Source: Methylococcales bacterium
Lineage (GTDB): Bacteria; Pseudomonadota; Gammaproteobacteria; Methylococcales; Methylomonadaceae
Direction of reading: 5' to 3'
Assembly: GCA_026399015.1 (NCBI GenBank)
Contig: JAPLRS010000009.1
Coordinates: 1 to 64,000 of the forward strand
DNA length: 64,000 nucleotides
Under the pieces are notes generated by a model. It worked only from the letters and a program-made list of their open reading frames with translations. It had not been told where the DNA came from and did no database searches. Numbering within the stretch: the first letter of the stretch is position 1; every line of letters begins with the position of its first letter. Shown one piece after another: positions 8,005-17,232 of this stretch. A program made the translations under genes and the position numbers.

Positions 8005-9021
8005 ATGAAAAAAAGTGACTTTAATTATAACCTCCCAGACGCATTAATCGCCCAAAAACCCTTAGCAGAACGCGACGCAAGTCGCTTGTTATGCATGGAT
8101 CGTCATACGGGTGCAATAAATGACCGGTATTTTACTGACTTTATAAACTTAGTTAATGAGCATGACCTTTTAATCTTTAACGATACAAAAGTGATTCCCG
8201 CGCGTTTATACGGTAAAAAGCAGACCGGTGGCAAAATTGAGATTTTGATAGAAAGAGTTCTAAATTCTCATCAAGCAATAGCACATATTAAGGCTAGCAA
8301 AGCCCCAAAACCCGGCACTCTTATCGAGTTAGATGACGGCTATGTCTGCACGGTTGAAGGTAGGGTTGATGATTTATTTCAATTAGATTTCAATCATCTA
8401 AATATTCTCGATCTCTTAGACAAAATTGGCCATATTCCATTACCACCTTACATTACCAGAGCGGATGACGCTTCTGATTTAACGCGTTATCAAACCGTAT
8501 TTGCTAAAGAATCTGGCGCTGTGGCAGCACCGACTGCTGGCTTACATTTTGATTTAGCCATGCTAGATAAAGTTAAAGCTAAAAATATAGCGACGGCATT
8601 TGTTACCTTGCATGTGGGCAGTGGTACTTTTCAACCGGTAAGGGTAGAAAACTTAGCTGAGCATCTAATGCATAAAGAATATTTTGCTGTTTCAGAGCAA
8701 ACAGTCGAAGCGGTAAATGCAGCTAGGGCAAGAGGTGGACGAGTGATAGCCATTGGTACCACAGCCGTTAGGGCTTTAGAATCTGCTTCTAAAAGTGGTG
8801 TTTTAAGCACTGGCTTTGGCGATACTGATTTGTTTATAACCCCTGGTTATCAATTTAAATCTGTCGATGCGATGCTAACAAACTTTCACTTACCCGAATC
8901 GACATTATTAATGCTTGTTTCTGCCTTTGCAGGTTATGAACCTGTTATGCGGGCTTATCAACATGCAATTGATGAGTCTTATCGATTTTTTAGTTATGGC
9001 GATGCCATGTTTTTAAGTTAA
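8005..9021 (+). CDS. queA: S-adenosylmethionine:tRNA ribosyltransferase-isomerase
   Basis: QueA moves and isomerises the ribosyl part of SAM onto 7-aminomethyl-7-deazaguanine at position 34 of tRNA, giving epoxyqueuosine. The 338 aa match the family length. Visible signatures are DFNYNLPDALIAQKPL at the start, NDTKVIPARLYG, AAPTAGLHFD, VTLHVGSGTFQPV, HKEYF, GTTAVRALES, FITPGYQFK and NFHLPESTLLMLVSAFAG. An inverted repeat CTGATA-A-TATCAG lies just upstream and overlaps a possible -10 (TAATAT). The usual partner tgt is not next to it. mfd follows on the same strand 35 bp later. Confidence 0.97.
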   Translation: MKKSDFNYNLPDALIAQKPLAERDASRLLCMDRHTGAINDRYFTDFINLVNEHDLLIFNDTKVIPARLYGKKQTGGKIEILIERVLNSHQAIAHIKASKAPKPGTLIELDDGYVCTVEGRVDDLFQLDFNHLNILDLLDKIGHIPLPPYITRADDASDLTRYQTVFAKESGAVAAPTAGLHFDLAMLDKVKAKNIATAFVTLHVGSGTFQPVRVENLAEHLMHKEYFAVSEQTVEAVNAARARGGRVIAIGTTAVRALESASKSGVLSTGFGDTDLFITPGYQFKSVDAMLTNFHLPESTLLMLVSAFAGYEPVMRAYQHAIDESYRFFSYGDAMFLS

Positions 9022-9056
9022 AACCAACCTTTATATTTAAATAAGCACGATTTCTG

Positions 9057-12000
9057 ATGTCTAATTCCTCAATCTTTTCACCTAGTGTTCCAAGCTCTAA
9101 AGAATCCCTTGTCATTTGGTCAGGTTTAACGGGTTGTGCTGATGCCTTAAGTTTGGCTGCTGCCATTAATAATTCAAAGCATTTATTTGTAATTATTACC
9201 CCTGATAGTCAAACAGCTTTACGACTAGAACATGAATTAGCCTTTTTTTTAGCCTCAGATATTGCTTTATTACATTTTCCAGATTGGGAAACCTTACCGT
9301 ATGATGTTTTTAGTCCTTTATCCGAAATTATCTCAGAACGCTTAAAAACCTTAGCTTTATTACCCGAAGTTAAACGAGGGGCTTTAATTTTATCGGCCAC
9401 CACCTTAATGCATAGACTGGCACCTAGGGAGCATGTTTTAGCGAATAGTTTTTGTATTAAAGTTGGGGATATATTTAATTTAGAGCTCAATAGAATTAAG
9501 TTAGAAAGTGTGGGTTATCAGTGTGTATCACAGGTATATCAACATGCCGAGTTTGCCGTTAGAGGCGCTATAGTTGATTTATTTCCTATGGGGAGCAAGG
9601 TACCTTATCGAATTGAATTATTTGATGATGAAGTTGAGTCTATAAGAACTTTTGACCCTGAATCGCAGCGCTCGCTGGAAAAGATTGATCAAATCCAATT
9701 ATTCCCAGCCCGCGAATTTCCGTTTACTGATGAATCTATTAAGTTATTTAGACAAGCTTTTAGAACCCAATTTCCGGATACTTCCCCAAAAAATACCCTA
9801 TATGTCGATATTAGCAAGGGCATTACTCCCAACGGCATAGAGTATTATTTACCTTTATTTGTTGAACAAACCGCGACTCTATTTGAATATTTACCCAAAT
9901 CTGCCGTATTAGTTGTTTCAGAAGATATCAATAGCACAGCAACAGCTTTTTATAGTGAAGCAGAAGAGCGTTATGAGCAACGAAAATATGATCTTGAGCG
10001 CCCCTTATTAAAGCCAGAGCAATTATTTTTATCTGCTGATAAATTGGCAGAAAACCTGTCTAAATTTGCTCGAATTACCCTGTCTGAACATACCCTAGGG
10101 GCGGACAATGCCTCACCCTGTTTACCGTTACCTCAGGTTATGTTGGATATTAAATCCAACACGCCAGCCGCTAACTTACAAAGTTTTATTGACTCTTTTG
10201 CTGGCAAAATATTATTTGTTTCTGAGTCAGCCGGGCGCAGAGAAGCCTTAATTGATAGACTTCGTACCTACAAAATTAATGTAAAAGTCGTTGATAACTG
10301 GCAAGGCTTTCTTAATTCGGAAGTCTCGCCTTGTATTATTGTTGCCCCGATGGAAAACGGGGTATGTTTAGATAACCCAGCTATTGCAATTATTACTGAA
10401 AGCCAATTATCGGGTGAAAAAGTCTTACAAAGACGCAGAAGAAAACAATCTGCAACCAAAGAGTTAGAAAACATTGTTAATAATCTTAATGAACTCACTA
10501 TTGGTTCAGCCGTTGTGCATAGGGATCATGGGGTAGGGCGGTATTTAGGCTTACAAACATTACAAATTGGCGGAATTACTTCCGAGTTTTTAACTTTAGA
10601 GTATGCCAATAACGATAAATTATATGTACCTGTTTCAACCTTGTATGTCATTGGTCGATACACCGGCATGAATCCTGATGATGCACCTTTGCATAAATTA
10701 GGTGGCGAGCAATGGTCAAAGCTAAAACAAAAAGCGATTGAAAAGATTAGAGACGTCGCCGCAGAATTATTAGAGATTCATGCAAAACGAGCGATTAAAT
10801 CGGGTCATGCTTTTGAAATAGATCAGAGTGAGTACCAAACTTTTGCGGATGATTTTGCCTTTGAAGAAACCCCAGATCAACAAACCGCTATTGAAGCTAT
10901 CCTTGATGATATGTCCAGTGGACAACCCATGGATCGCGTTATTTGCGGCGATGTGGGGTTTGGTAAAACAGAAGTTTCAATGCGTGCGGCTTTTATTGCT
11001 GCACAAAGTGGTAAGCAAGTCGCAGTATTGGTACCCACTACTTTGTTAGCTCAACAACATTACCAAAACTTTAGAGACCGATTTGCTGATTGGCCTTTTA
11101 GAGTTGAAGTGATGTCTCGATTTGTGACCGCTAAAGAAATAAAACAAATTACAGCCGATTTAGCAGATGGCAAAGTGGATATTGTCATTGGTACGCATAC
11201 ACTCTTATCTAAAGAACTTAAGTTTAAAGAACTGGGACTGGTTATTATTGACGAAGAACATCGTTTTGGGGTGCGTCAAAAAGAACATTTTAAAAAGTTG
11301 CGTAGTGAAATTGATTTCTTAACCTTAACTGCAACACCGATACCCAGAACTTTAAACATGGCGATGTCTGGTTTGCGCGATATATCGATTATCGCAAGTC
11401 CACCGCCTAATCGGCATGCGATTAAAACATTTATAACCGAATGGGTTGATGCGCAAGTAAAAGAGGCGTGCCTGCGTGAGATAAAACGCGGTGGTCAGGT
11501 GTTTTTCTTGCACAATGAAGTCAAAACCATGGAGAAGATGGCGCGTGAGTTATCCGAGTTAATTCCTGAAGCTCGTATTGAAATCGCGCATGGTCAAATG
11601 CCTGAGCGTGAACTTGAGCGCATCATGTTGGATTTTTATCACCAGCGCTTTAATTTATTGATTTGTTCAACAATTATCGAAAGTGGTATTGATATTCCTA
11701 GTGCTAATACGATTATTATTAATCGCGCTGATAAATTAGGTTTAGCACAATTGCATCAATTAAGAGGCCGCGTTGGGCGTTCTCACCATCGGGCTTATGC
11801 CTACTTTATTGTACCGCCAAAATCACTGTTAACTAAAGATGCGCAAAAACGCTTAGAAGCGGTAGAGGCTTCAGGCGATTTAGGCGCTGGCTTTATGTTG
11901 TCATCTCATGATCTTGAGATTAGAGGGGCGGGTGAATTATTAGGCGATGGTCAAAGTGGTCAAATTCAAGAGATTGGCTTTACGCTTTACACAGAATTAT

Positions 12001-12506
12001 TAGATAGAGCGGTTAATTCCTTAAAATCGGGTAAACAACCAGAATTAGATGCGCCTATGGATCATGGTGCAGAAGTTGATTTACAAGCAGCGGCTTTAAT
12101 ACCAGAAGATTATTTGCCTGATATTCATTCAAGATTAGTGTTGTATAAACGTATATCAAGTGCTGAAACGGCAGCGGATTTACGCGAGTTGCAAATTGAA
12201 ATGATAGACCGCTTTGGTTTATTGCCGGAGCAAGTTAAAACTTTGTTTAGTGTTGCGGAGTTAAAACAACAAGCTGATAAATTAGGTATTAAAAAAATTG
12301 AAGCAAATAGCGGCGGTGGTCGGATTATTTTTAGCATTGAACCTAAAATTAATGCTGAGAAACTGATTAATTTAATCCAAACCCGCGCTAGTGTGTTTAA
12401 GTTTGATGGCGCTGATAAATTAAAATATATCAAAGCCTTTGAAACAACAGCTGAAAAAATTGAATTTGTTACAAATTTGTTAGTGTTACTAACCCCAACC
12501 GAGTAA
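9057..12506 (+). CDS. mfd: transcription-repair coupling factor Mfd
   Basis: Mfd removes stalled RNA polymerase from DNA lesions and brings in UvrA. The 1149-aa product has the full order: UvrB-like N-terminal module (about 1-350, with FPDWETLPYDVFSP), an RNA-polymerase-interacting CarD/RID domain around 470-540 (VHRDHGVGRYLGL), a RecG-type helicase with Walker A GDVGFGKTEV and motif II DEEH, the motif LTATPIPRTL, motif VI GRVGRSHHRAYAY, and the TRCF C-terminal domain (about 1000-1130). The ATG start follows queA by 35 bp with no strong ribosome site. The cupin gene follows 4 bp after the stop. Confidence 0.97.
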   Translation: MSNSSIFSPSVPSSKESLVIWSGLTGCADALSLAAAINNSKHLFVIITPDSQTALRLEHELAFFLASDIALLHFPDWETLPYDVFSPLSEIISERLKTLALLPEVKRGALILSATTLMHRLAPREHVLANSFCIKVGDIFNLELNRIKLESVGYQCVSQVYQHAEFAVRGAIVDLFPMGSKVPYRIELFDDEVESIRTFDPESQRSLEKIDQIQLFPAREFPFTDESIKLFRQAFRTQFPDTSPKNTLYVDISKGITPNGIEYYLPLFVEQTATLFEYLPKSAVLVVSEDINSTATAFYSEAEERYEQRKYDLERPLLKPEQLFLSADKLAENLSKFARITLSEHTLGADNASPCLPLPQVMLDIKSNTPAANLQSFIDSFAGKILFVSESAGRREALIDRLRTYKINVKVVDNWQGFLNSEVSPCIIVAPMENGVCLDNPAIAIITESQLSGEKVLQRRRRKQSATKELENIVNNLNELTIGSAVVHRDHGVGRYLGLQTLQIGGITSEFLTLEYANNDKLYVPVSTLYVIGRYTGMNPDDAPLHKLGGEQWSKLKQKAIEKIRDVAAELLEIHAKRAIKSGHAFEIDQSEYQTFADDFAFEETPDQQTAIEAILDDMSSGQPMDRVICGDVGFGKTEVSMRAAFIAAQSGKQVAVLVPTTLLAQQHYQNFRDRFADWPFRVEVMSRFVTAKEIKQITADLADGKVDIVIGTHTLLSKELKFKELGLVIIDEEHRFGVRQKEHFKKLRSEIDFLTLTATPIPRTLNMAMSGLRDISIIASPPPNRHAIKTFITEWVDAQVKEACLREIKRGGQVFFLHNEVKTMEKMARELSELIPEARIEIAHGQMPERELERIMLDFYHQRFNLLICSTIIESGIDIPSANTIIINRADKLGLAQLHQLRGRVGRSHHRAYAYFIVPPKSLLTKDAQKRLEAVEASGDLGAGFMLSSHDLEIRGAGELLGDGQSGQIQEIGFTLYTELLDRAVNSLKSGKQPELDAPMDHGAEVDLQAAALIPEDYLPDIHSRLVLYKRISSAETAADLRELQIEMIDRFGLLPEQVKTLFSVAELKQQADKLGIKKIEANSGGGRIIFSIEPKINAEKLINLIQTRASVFKFDGADKLKYIKAFETTAEKIEFVTNLLVLLTPTE

Positions 12507-12510
12507 AGCA

Positions 12511-12876
12511 ATGACTGCACTAGTATTAAAAGCTAATGAAACAGAAGAATATTATTTTGATGAGGGTTGTTACATCTTAGAATTATCTAATACCGCTAAT
12601 GATCCTGAGGTATCAATAGCCAGAGCAAGAGTTAAACCAGGTGTTACGACAAAGTTACACCGTTTAAAGGGGGTGGTTGAGCGCTATGTTATTATTTCTG
12701 GTAGTGGACTATTTGATGTGCCTGGTGAACCCACACAAAACTTAGCGCCTGGAGATGTGGTAATTATTCCGCCGATGTCTCCACAAAGCATTACTAACAA
12801 CGGCCCTGAGGATTTAATCTTCTTAGCCATCTGTAGCCCACGGTTTACGGTCGATATTTACGAAAATATGGCGTAA
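12511..12876 (+). CDS. small single-domain cupin protein
   Basis: The 121-aa product is one cupin barrel: ISIARARVKPGVTTKLH-like first motif (G-x5-LH), VVERYVIISGSG with the conserved Glu, and the second motif PGDVVIIPPMSPQSITN. Only one of the usual two His of the first motif is visible, so metal binding is uncertain. No partner domain is present. It starts 4 bp after the mfd stop and is probably co-transcribed with it. Members of this group are described as mannose-6-phosphate isomerase-like cupins, but substrate and reaction are unknown here. Confidence 0.8.
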   Translation: MTALVLKANETEEYYFDEGCYILELSNTANDPEVSIARARVKPGVTTKLHRLKGVVERYVIISGSGLFDVPGEPTQNLAPGDVVIIPPMSPQSITNNGPEDLIFLAICSPRFTVDIYENMA

Positions 12877-12993
12877 ACATTGGACTACAGGCCTCAAGAC
12901 TTGTTATTATCACTACGGCCGATCAAAATTGATTGCCCCCTCAAAATTCACCAGCCGTTAGGCGAAAGTTTTAAATAATCTGTGGAGTTAATT

Positions 12994-14013
12994 ATGCATA
13001 ATGTCACGTTAATAAAAGGTGATGGAATTGGTCCGTCTATCATGGATGAAGCGGTAAAAGTTATTGATGCGTCAGGCGTAAAAATTAACTGGGAAGAAGC
13101 TTATGCAGGTTTATCTGCCTTCGAAAAATTTGGTACGCCTTTACCAGAAGAAACCTTAACTTCTTTTGATAAAACTCGTGTCGCCTTTAAAGGCCCTTTA
13201 ACGACTGTTGTAGGTACTGGCTTTAGAAGTATCAATGTTGCATTGCGTCAACAATATGATTTATATGCTAATGTGCGTCCTGCTAAAAATTGGCCAGGCA
13301 TCGTCACGCGTTATGATGATGTTGATATCGTCATCGTAAGAGAAAACACAGAAGGTTTATATGCGGGTCTTGAGCATTACTTAACGCCTAAAAAAGATAT
13401 TGCAGAAAGTTTGGCCGTGGTTACGCGTGTAGCTTCTGAACGCATTATTGATTATGCCTTTAAATATGCGCGTGATAATAATCGTAAAAAAGTAACTGTT
13501 TGCCACAAAGCTAATATCCTTAAATATAGCCAAGGTTTATTTTTAGAAGTCGCTAGAGAAATAGCGCCTAAATATCCTGATATTCAATTTGATGAAAAAA
13601 TCGTCGATGCAGCTTGTATGCATATGGTAATGAATCCACAACAATTTGATGTCGTTGTAACAACAAATATGTTTGGTGATATTTTATCGGATCTTACCGC
13701 TGGATTAGTGGGTGGTTTAGGTTTAATACCTGGCGCTAATATTGGTGCAGATGCGGCCTTATTTGAAGCGGTACATGGCAGTGCACCTGATATTACCGGC
13801 AAAAACTTAGCTAATCCTATCGCTGTTATTATGGCGGGTGTTATGATGCTTAACTATTTAGGCGAAACTAAAGCCGCAGATAGAATTAAAGCAGCAGTAG
13901 AAAAAGTAGTTATCGAAGGTAAATTTGTGACCAAAGACATCAATCCAAATTCTACATGCGGTACTGTAGAAATGGGTGATGCTATTGTTGCAGAATTATT
14001 AGCTTCTGCTTAA
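12994..14013 (+). CDS. icd: NAD-type isocitrate dehydrogenase
   Basis: It oxidatively decarboxylates isocitrate to 2-oxoglutarate in the TCA cycle. I choose ATG 12994 because TGGAG lies 6 bp upstream; an in-frame GTG at 12982 is part of that ribosome site. The 339-aa product belongs to the short beta-decarboxylating dehydrogenase group: LIKGDGIGPSIMDEA, the phosphosubstrate segment GTGFRSINVALRQQYDLYANVRP, IVRENTEGLYAG, the metal site NMFGDILSDLTAGLVGGLG, and EAVHGSAPDITGK. The short length and the residues around AVHGSAPDI resemble NAD-linked enzymes rather than the about 415-aa NADP E. coli form. Its product is the substrate of the sucA product at 51.6 kb. Confidence 0.93.
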   Translation: MHNVTLIKGDGIGPSIMDEAVKVIDASGVKINWEEAYAGLSAFEKFGTPLPEETLTSFDKTRVAFKGPLTTVVGTGFRSINVALRQQYDLYANVRPAKNWPGIVTRYDDVDIVIVRENTEGLYAGLEHYLTPKKDIAESLAVVTRVASERIIDYAFKYARDNNRKKVTVCHKANILKYSQGLFLEVAREIAPKYPDIQFDEKIVDAACMHMVMNPQQFDVVVTTNMFGDILSDLTAGLVGGLGLIPGANIGADAALFEAVHGSAPDITGKNLANPIAVIMAGVMMLNYLGETKAADRIKAAVEKVVIEGKFVTKDINPNSTCGTVEMGDAIVAELLASA

Positions 14014-14036
14014 TTCTTCGATACAACTCTAAAGCA

Positions 14037-14085
14037 ACAGCACGCTACTATTTATTTTATCTATTGTGGCGTGCTGTACTTTTTA
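14037..14085 (+). terminator. probable terminator after icd
   Basis: ACAGCACGC (14037-14045) and GCGTGCTGT (14069-14077) are perfect 9-bp inverted copies with a 23-nt AT-rich loop, followed by ACTTTTTAT. It lies 24 bp after the icd stop. Confidence 0.65.
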
Positions 14086-14117
14086 TAGTTCTCTTATAAA
14101 CAGATTATTGTTTTGTT

Positions 14118-14537
14118 ATGTTAACAGAGCATTCCGCTAAACCAACTGAACATTCCGCTAAGCCAATTGAGCATTCAACTAAACCAACCGAGCATTCAGC
14201 TAAACCAATTGAGCATTCAACTAAACCAACTGAGCATTCAGCTAAACCAACTGAGCATTCAGTTAAGTTAACTGAGCATTCAGCTAAACCAACTGAGCAT
14301 TCCGCTAAGCCAATTGAGCATTCAGCTAAACCAACTGAGCATTCAGCTAAACCAACTGAGCATTCAACTAAACCAACCGAGCATTCCGTTAGTCTTTTTA
14401 AGTGTCACATAATTAAGGGTTGTTCTTTTTATAATGAAGCTATTTCTGGCATTCTTAAACATTCAATCGCTTTAGATAGAGTGTGCATAGGTGCTAAGTA
14501 TTACTGTGCTATATCTAAAAAGTCGCTTAAATGCTAA
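14118..14537 (+). CDS. tandem heptapeptide-repeat ORF, unknown function
   Basis: The 139-codon frame starts at ATG 14118 without a visible ribosome site. After two codons it consists of 13 copies of a seven-residue unit, consensus TEHSAKP, with variants IEHSTKP, TEHSVKL and TEHSVSL. A 46-residue tail with five Cys follows (FKCHII, KGC, RVC, YYC, KC). There is no signal peptide or membrane segment. Many differences between copies are synonymous (GAA/GAG, TCC/TCA, ACT/ACC), which would fit a translated sequence. It lies between the icd terminator and the exporter gene. I recognise no family, and it may be a non-coding minisatellite that happens to be open. Confidence 0.4.
   Translation: MLTEHSAKPTEHSAKPIEHSTKPTEHSAKPIEHSTKPTEHSAKPTEHSVKLTEHSAKPTEHSAKPIEHSAKPTEHSAKPTEHSTKPTEHSVSLFKCHIIKGCSFYNEAISGILKHSIALDRVCIGAKYYCAISKKSLKC
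14124..14396 (+). repeat. 21-bp tandem repeat, 13 copies
   Basis: The unit is close to ACTGAGCATTCAGCTAAACC plus A, repeated 13 times without spacing change. The length of 21 keeps the reading frame. Copies differ at scattered positions, so the array is not brand new. Confidence 0.95.
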
Positions 14538-14590
14538 GCAATAAAGTGTTATAATTCAATAAAATATAACCTAAAGAAACTAAGTTTTTT

Positions 14591-16381
14591 GTGCAATTAG
14601 AACCCAATAAATCGATTTATACCTGGAAAGGCATATACAAAATTGCCTTAGAGCACAAGAAAATCCTCATTTATTCCCATTTCATTGCCATATTAGCCAC
14701 CATCGCCAGTGTTCCGGTGCCGTTGTTAATGCCCTTATTGGTTGATGAAGTCTTACTTAATAAACCCGGCTGGGTCATAGCATTTATTAATCGTTGGTCG
14801 CCATTAGAATGGCAACTCCCGGTCTTATATATTTCAGTTATATTGGTACTCAGTCTTTTACTAAGACTCATTGCCAGTGCTTTTAACATTATACAAGCTC
14901 GGCATTTTTCTTGTATCTCAAAAGATATTATCTTTCGTATCCGAAAAAATCTAATTAACCATCTACAGACTATTTCAATGTCTGAATATGAAAGTTTAGG
15001 TTCAGGTAGCGTGGTTAGTCATTTAGTTAAAGATTTAGATACCATCGATGCCTTTATTGGCACTACCGTGAGTAGATTGTTAGTTGCAATGCTTACAATT
15101 ATCGGTACGGCTGCTATTCTGCTGTGGATGCACTGGCAATTAGGTTTGTTCATTTTGCTTTTAAATCCAGTTGTTATCTACTTAACGCGTCTTGTGGGCG
15201 CCCGAGTTAAAGATCTAAAGTCTAAAGAAAATTCAGCTTATGAGATTTTTCAACAATCACTTACAGAAACTTTAGAAGCTATTCATCAGATTAGAGCTAG
15301 CAATAGAGAACAGCATTATTGTAAAGAATTGATTGAATCTGCGCGCTCGGTAAAGGATTATTCAGCGGCTTATGCGTGGAAGAGCGATGCAGCCTCTCGG
15401 TTAAGTTTTTTAGTGTTTTTATTTGGTTTTGATATATTTAGGGCCTGTGCCATGTTAATGGTGTTTTATTCTGATTTAAGTATCGGAGAGATGCTGGCTG
15501 TTTTTGGTTATCTGTGGTTTATGATGGCACCTGTTCAAGAAATTTTAGGTATTCAATACGCTTTTTTTGCGGCAAAAGCCGCCTTAATTAGAATTAATCG
15601 TTTAACTGCTTTACAGCAAGAACCCAATTATCCGCATTTACATAATCCTTTTTTAAAGACCAAAACAGTTGCTATTAGCATTGAGGACTTGCACTTTAGT
15701 TATGGCCAAGAAAAAATTCTTAATGGCATTAATTTAAGCATTAAGGCCGGCGAAAAAATTGCTTTAGTGGGTGCTAGTGGTGGTGGAAAATCCACCTTAA
15801 TTCAAACCCTTATTGGCTTATATTTACCAAGTTCGGGTCACATTAAATTTAGTGGTGTGCCTATAGAAGAAATAGGCTTAGATATTGTCAGAGAAAATGT
15901 AGTCACCGTTTTACAGCACCCCGTGTTATTTAATGACAGCATTAGAGCTAATTTAACTTTAGGTAAAAAAGTGACCGATGAGGTGCTATGGAAGGCATTA
16001 AAGATTGCCCAATTATTCGACACGGTTAAAGAACTAGAATCGGGGCTTGATACCATTGTGGGCCGTTTGGGTATGCGTTTATCCGGCGGACAAAGACAAC
16101 GTATGGCAATTGCACGCATGGTAGTTGCTGACCCTAAAGTAGTCATTTTGGATGAAGCCACCTCGGCGTTAGATACTGAAACAGAACATAAATTGCATCA
16201 GGCCATGACTGAGTTTTTGAAAGATCGCACTACTTTAATTATCGCCCATCGCTTAAGTGCAGTCAGACAAGCCGATCATGTTTATGTGTTTGAAGAAGGT
16301 GTTATTTGTGAACAAGGACACCATGAAACACTGATCAATCAAAATGGGCTATACGCCAAATTATACGGCGAATATCAATAA
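14591..16381 (+). CDS. MsbA-like ABC exporter (fused membrane and ATPase domains)
   Basis: The 596-aa half-transporter has a six-helix exporter membrane domain (about 20-315) and a nucleotide-binding domain (about 350-596). The ATPase shows Walker A GASGGGKSTL, signature LSGGQRQRMAIARM, Walker B VVILDEATSALD and switch IIAHRLS. By family it flips lipids or exports drugs or peptides as a homodimer; no substrate is shown, and the resemblance to MsbA does not prove a lipid A role. The start is GTG 14591 with only a weak ribosome site. The RNase AM gene follows 15 bp later, then a flippase gene, so they may be co-transcribed. Confidence 0.88.
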   Translation: MQLEPNKSIYTWKGIYKIALEHKKILIYSHFIAILATIASVPVPLLMPLLVDEVLLNKPGWVIAFINRWSPLEWQLPVLYISVILVLSLLLRLIASAFNIIQARHFSCISKDIIFRIRKNLINHLQTISMSEYESLGSGSVVSHLVKDLDTIDAFIGTTVSRLLVAMLTIIGTAAILLWMHWQLGLFILLLNPVVIYLTRLVGARVKDLKSKENSAYEIFQQSLTETLEAIHQIRASNREQHYCKELIESARSVKDYSAAYAWKSDAASRLSFLVFLFGFDIFRACAMLMVFYSDLSIGEMLAVFGYLWFMMAPVQEILGIQYAFFAAKAALIRINRLTALQQEPNYPHLHNPFLKTKTVAISIEDLHFSYGQEKILNGINLSIKAGEKIALVGASGGGKSTLIQTLIGLYLPSSGHIKFSGVPIEEIGLDIVRENVVTVLQHPVLFNDSIRANLTLGKKVTDEVLWKALKIAQLFDTVKELESGLDTIVGRLGMRLSGGQRQRMAIARMVVADPKVVILDEATSALDTETEHKLHQAMTEFLKDRTTLIIAHRLSAVRQADHVYVFEEGVICEQGHHETLINQNGLYAKLYGEYQ

Positions 16382-16396
16382 ATATTAGGTTATAAC

Positions 16397-17227
16397 ATGA
16401 CAGAAGTTTACGATCTTCATTGCCATTCAACTGCATCAGATGGCGCATTATCTCCAGAAAATGTGGTACTAAGAGCACAACACCAAGGTGTTACCACACT
16501 TGCCTTAACCGATCATGACACCGTCGCCGGCTTAGCGACCGCACAAGCCACTGCTGATAAAATTGGTCTGCAATTAATCCCTGGCATAGAGCTCTCTGCT
16601 AATTGGCAAAAACACTGCTTACATATTGTGGGTTTAGGCATAGACCCTAGCTATAAGCCTTTAGTTGAAATAACTGATTTTCTGCAGAATACTCGCTATG
16701 AACGCGCCGAAAAAATGGCTGCAAAGTTAGAGAAAAAAAGAATTCCTGGCGCTTTAGCTGCCGTAAAAGCTGCAGCAGGTGAAGGTATGATTACGCGCAC
16801 CCATTTCGCTGACTTTTTGTTGTCTCAACATCATGTGGATACCCAACAAGAAGCTTTTGATCGTTATTTAGGGCAGGGTAAATCAGCTTATGTGCCTACT
16901 ATTTGGCCAGAACTAGCTGATGTGGTTAAGTGGATTACTGGTGCGGGTGGTGTTGCGGTTATTGCACATCCCTTGCGCTACAAGTTATCGGCTAATTGGA
17001 TGAAACGCTTATTAACGGAGTTTAAATCTTTTGGTGGGCAAGGCATTGAAGTTATTACTAGCCGTATTAATCAAGATGAAATTCGCTTAATAGCCAATTA
17101 CGCCCAAAATTATGAATTAGTAGGCTCTGTAGGTTCAGATTTTCATAATGAGAATAATCCCTATGTTGAGCTCGGACGAATTGCGCAATTACCTCCCTCA
17201 ATAACCCCAGTTTGGAGCTTACTTTAA
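16397..17227 (+). CDS. rnm: RNase AM / 3',5'-nucleoside bisphosphate phosphatase (PHP family)
   Basis: This 276-aa PHP-domain protein matches the YciV/TrpH family, which trims the 5' ends of 5S, 16S and 23S rRNA and hydrolyses nucleoside 3',5'-bisphosphates. The metal ligands appear in order: DLHCHSTASDG, ALTDHDTVAGL, PGIELSANW, HIVGLGID, RTHFAD, VAVIAHPLRY and VGSDFHNE. The length is normal. It lies 15 bp after the exporter stop and 5 bp before the flippase ATG, so it sits in a tight plus-strand unit, although no functional link among the three is obvious. Confidence 0.9.
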   Translation: MTEVYDLHCHSTASDGALSPENVVLRAQHQGVTTLALTDHDTVAGLATAQATADKIGLQLIPGIELSANWQKHCLHIVGLGIDPSYKPLVEITDFLQNTRYERAEKMAAKLEKKRIPGALAAVKAAAGEGMITRTHFADFLLSQHHVDTQQEAFDRYLGQGKSAYVPTIWPELADVVKWITGAGGVAVIAHPLRYKLSANWMKRLLTEFKSFGGQGIEVITSRINQDEIRLIANYAQNYELVGSVGSDFHNENNPYVELGRIAQLPPSITPVWSLL

Positions 17228-17232
17228 GCCTT

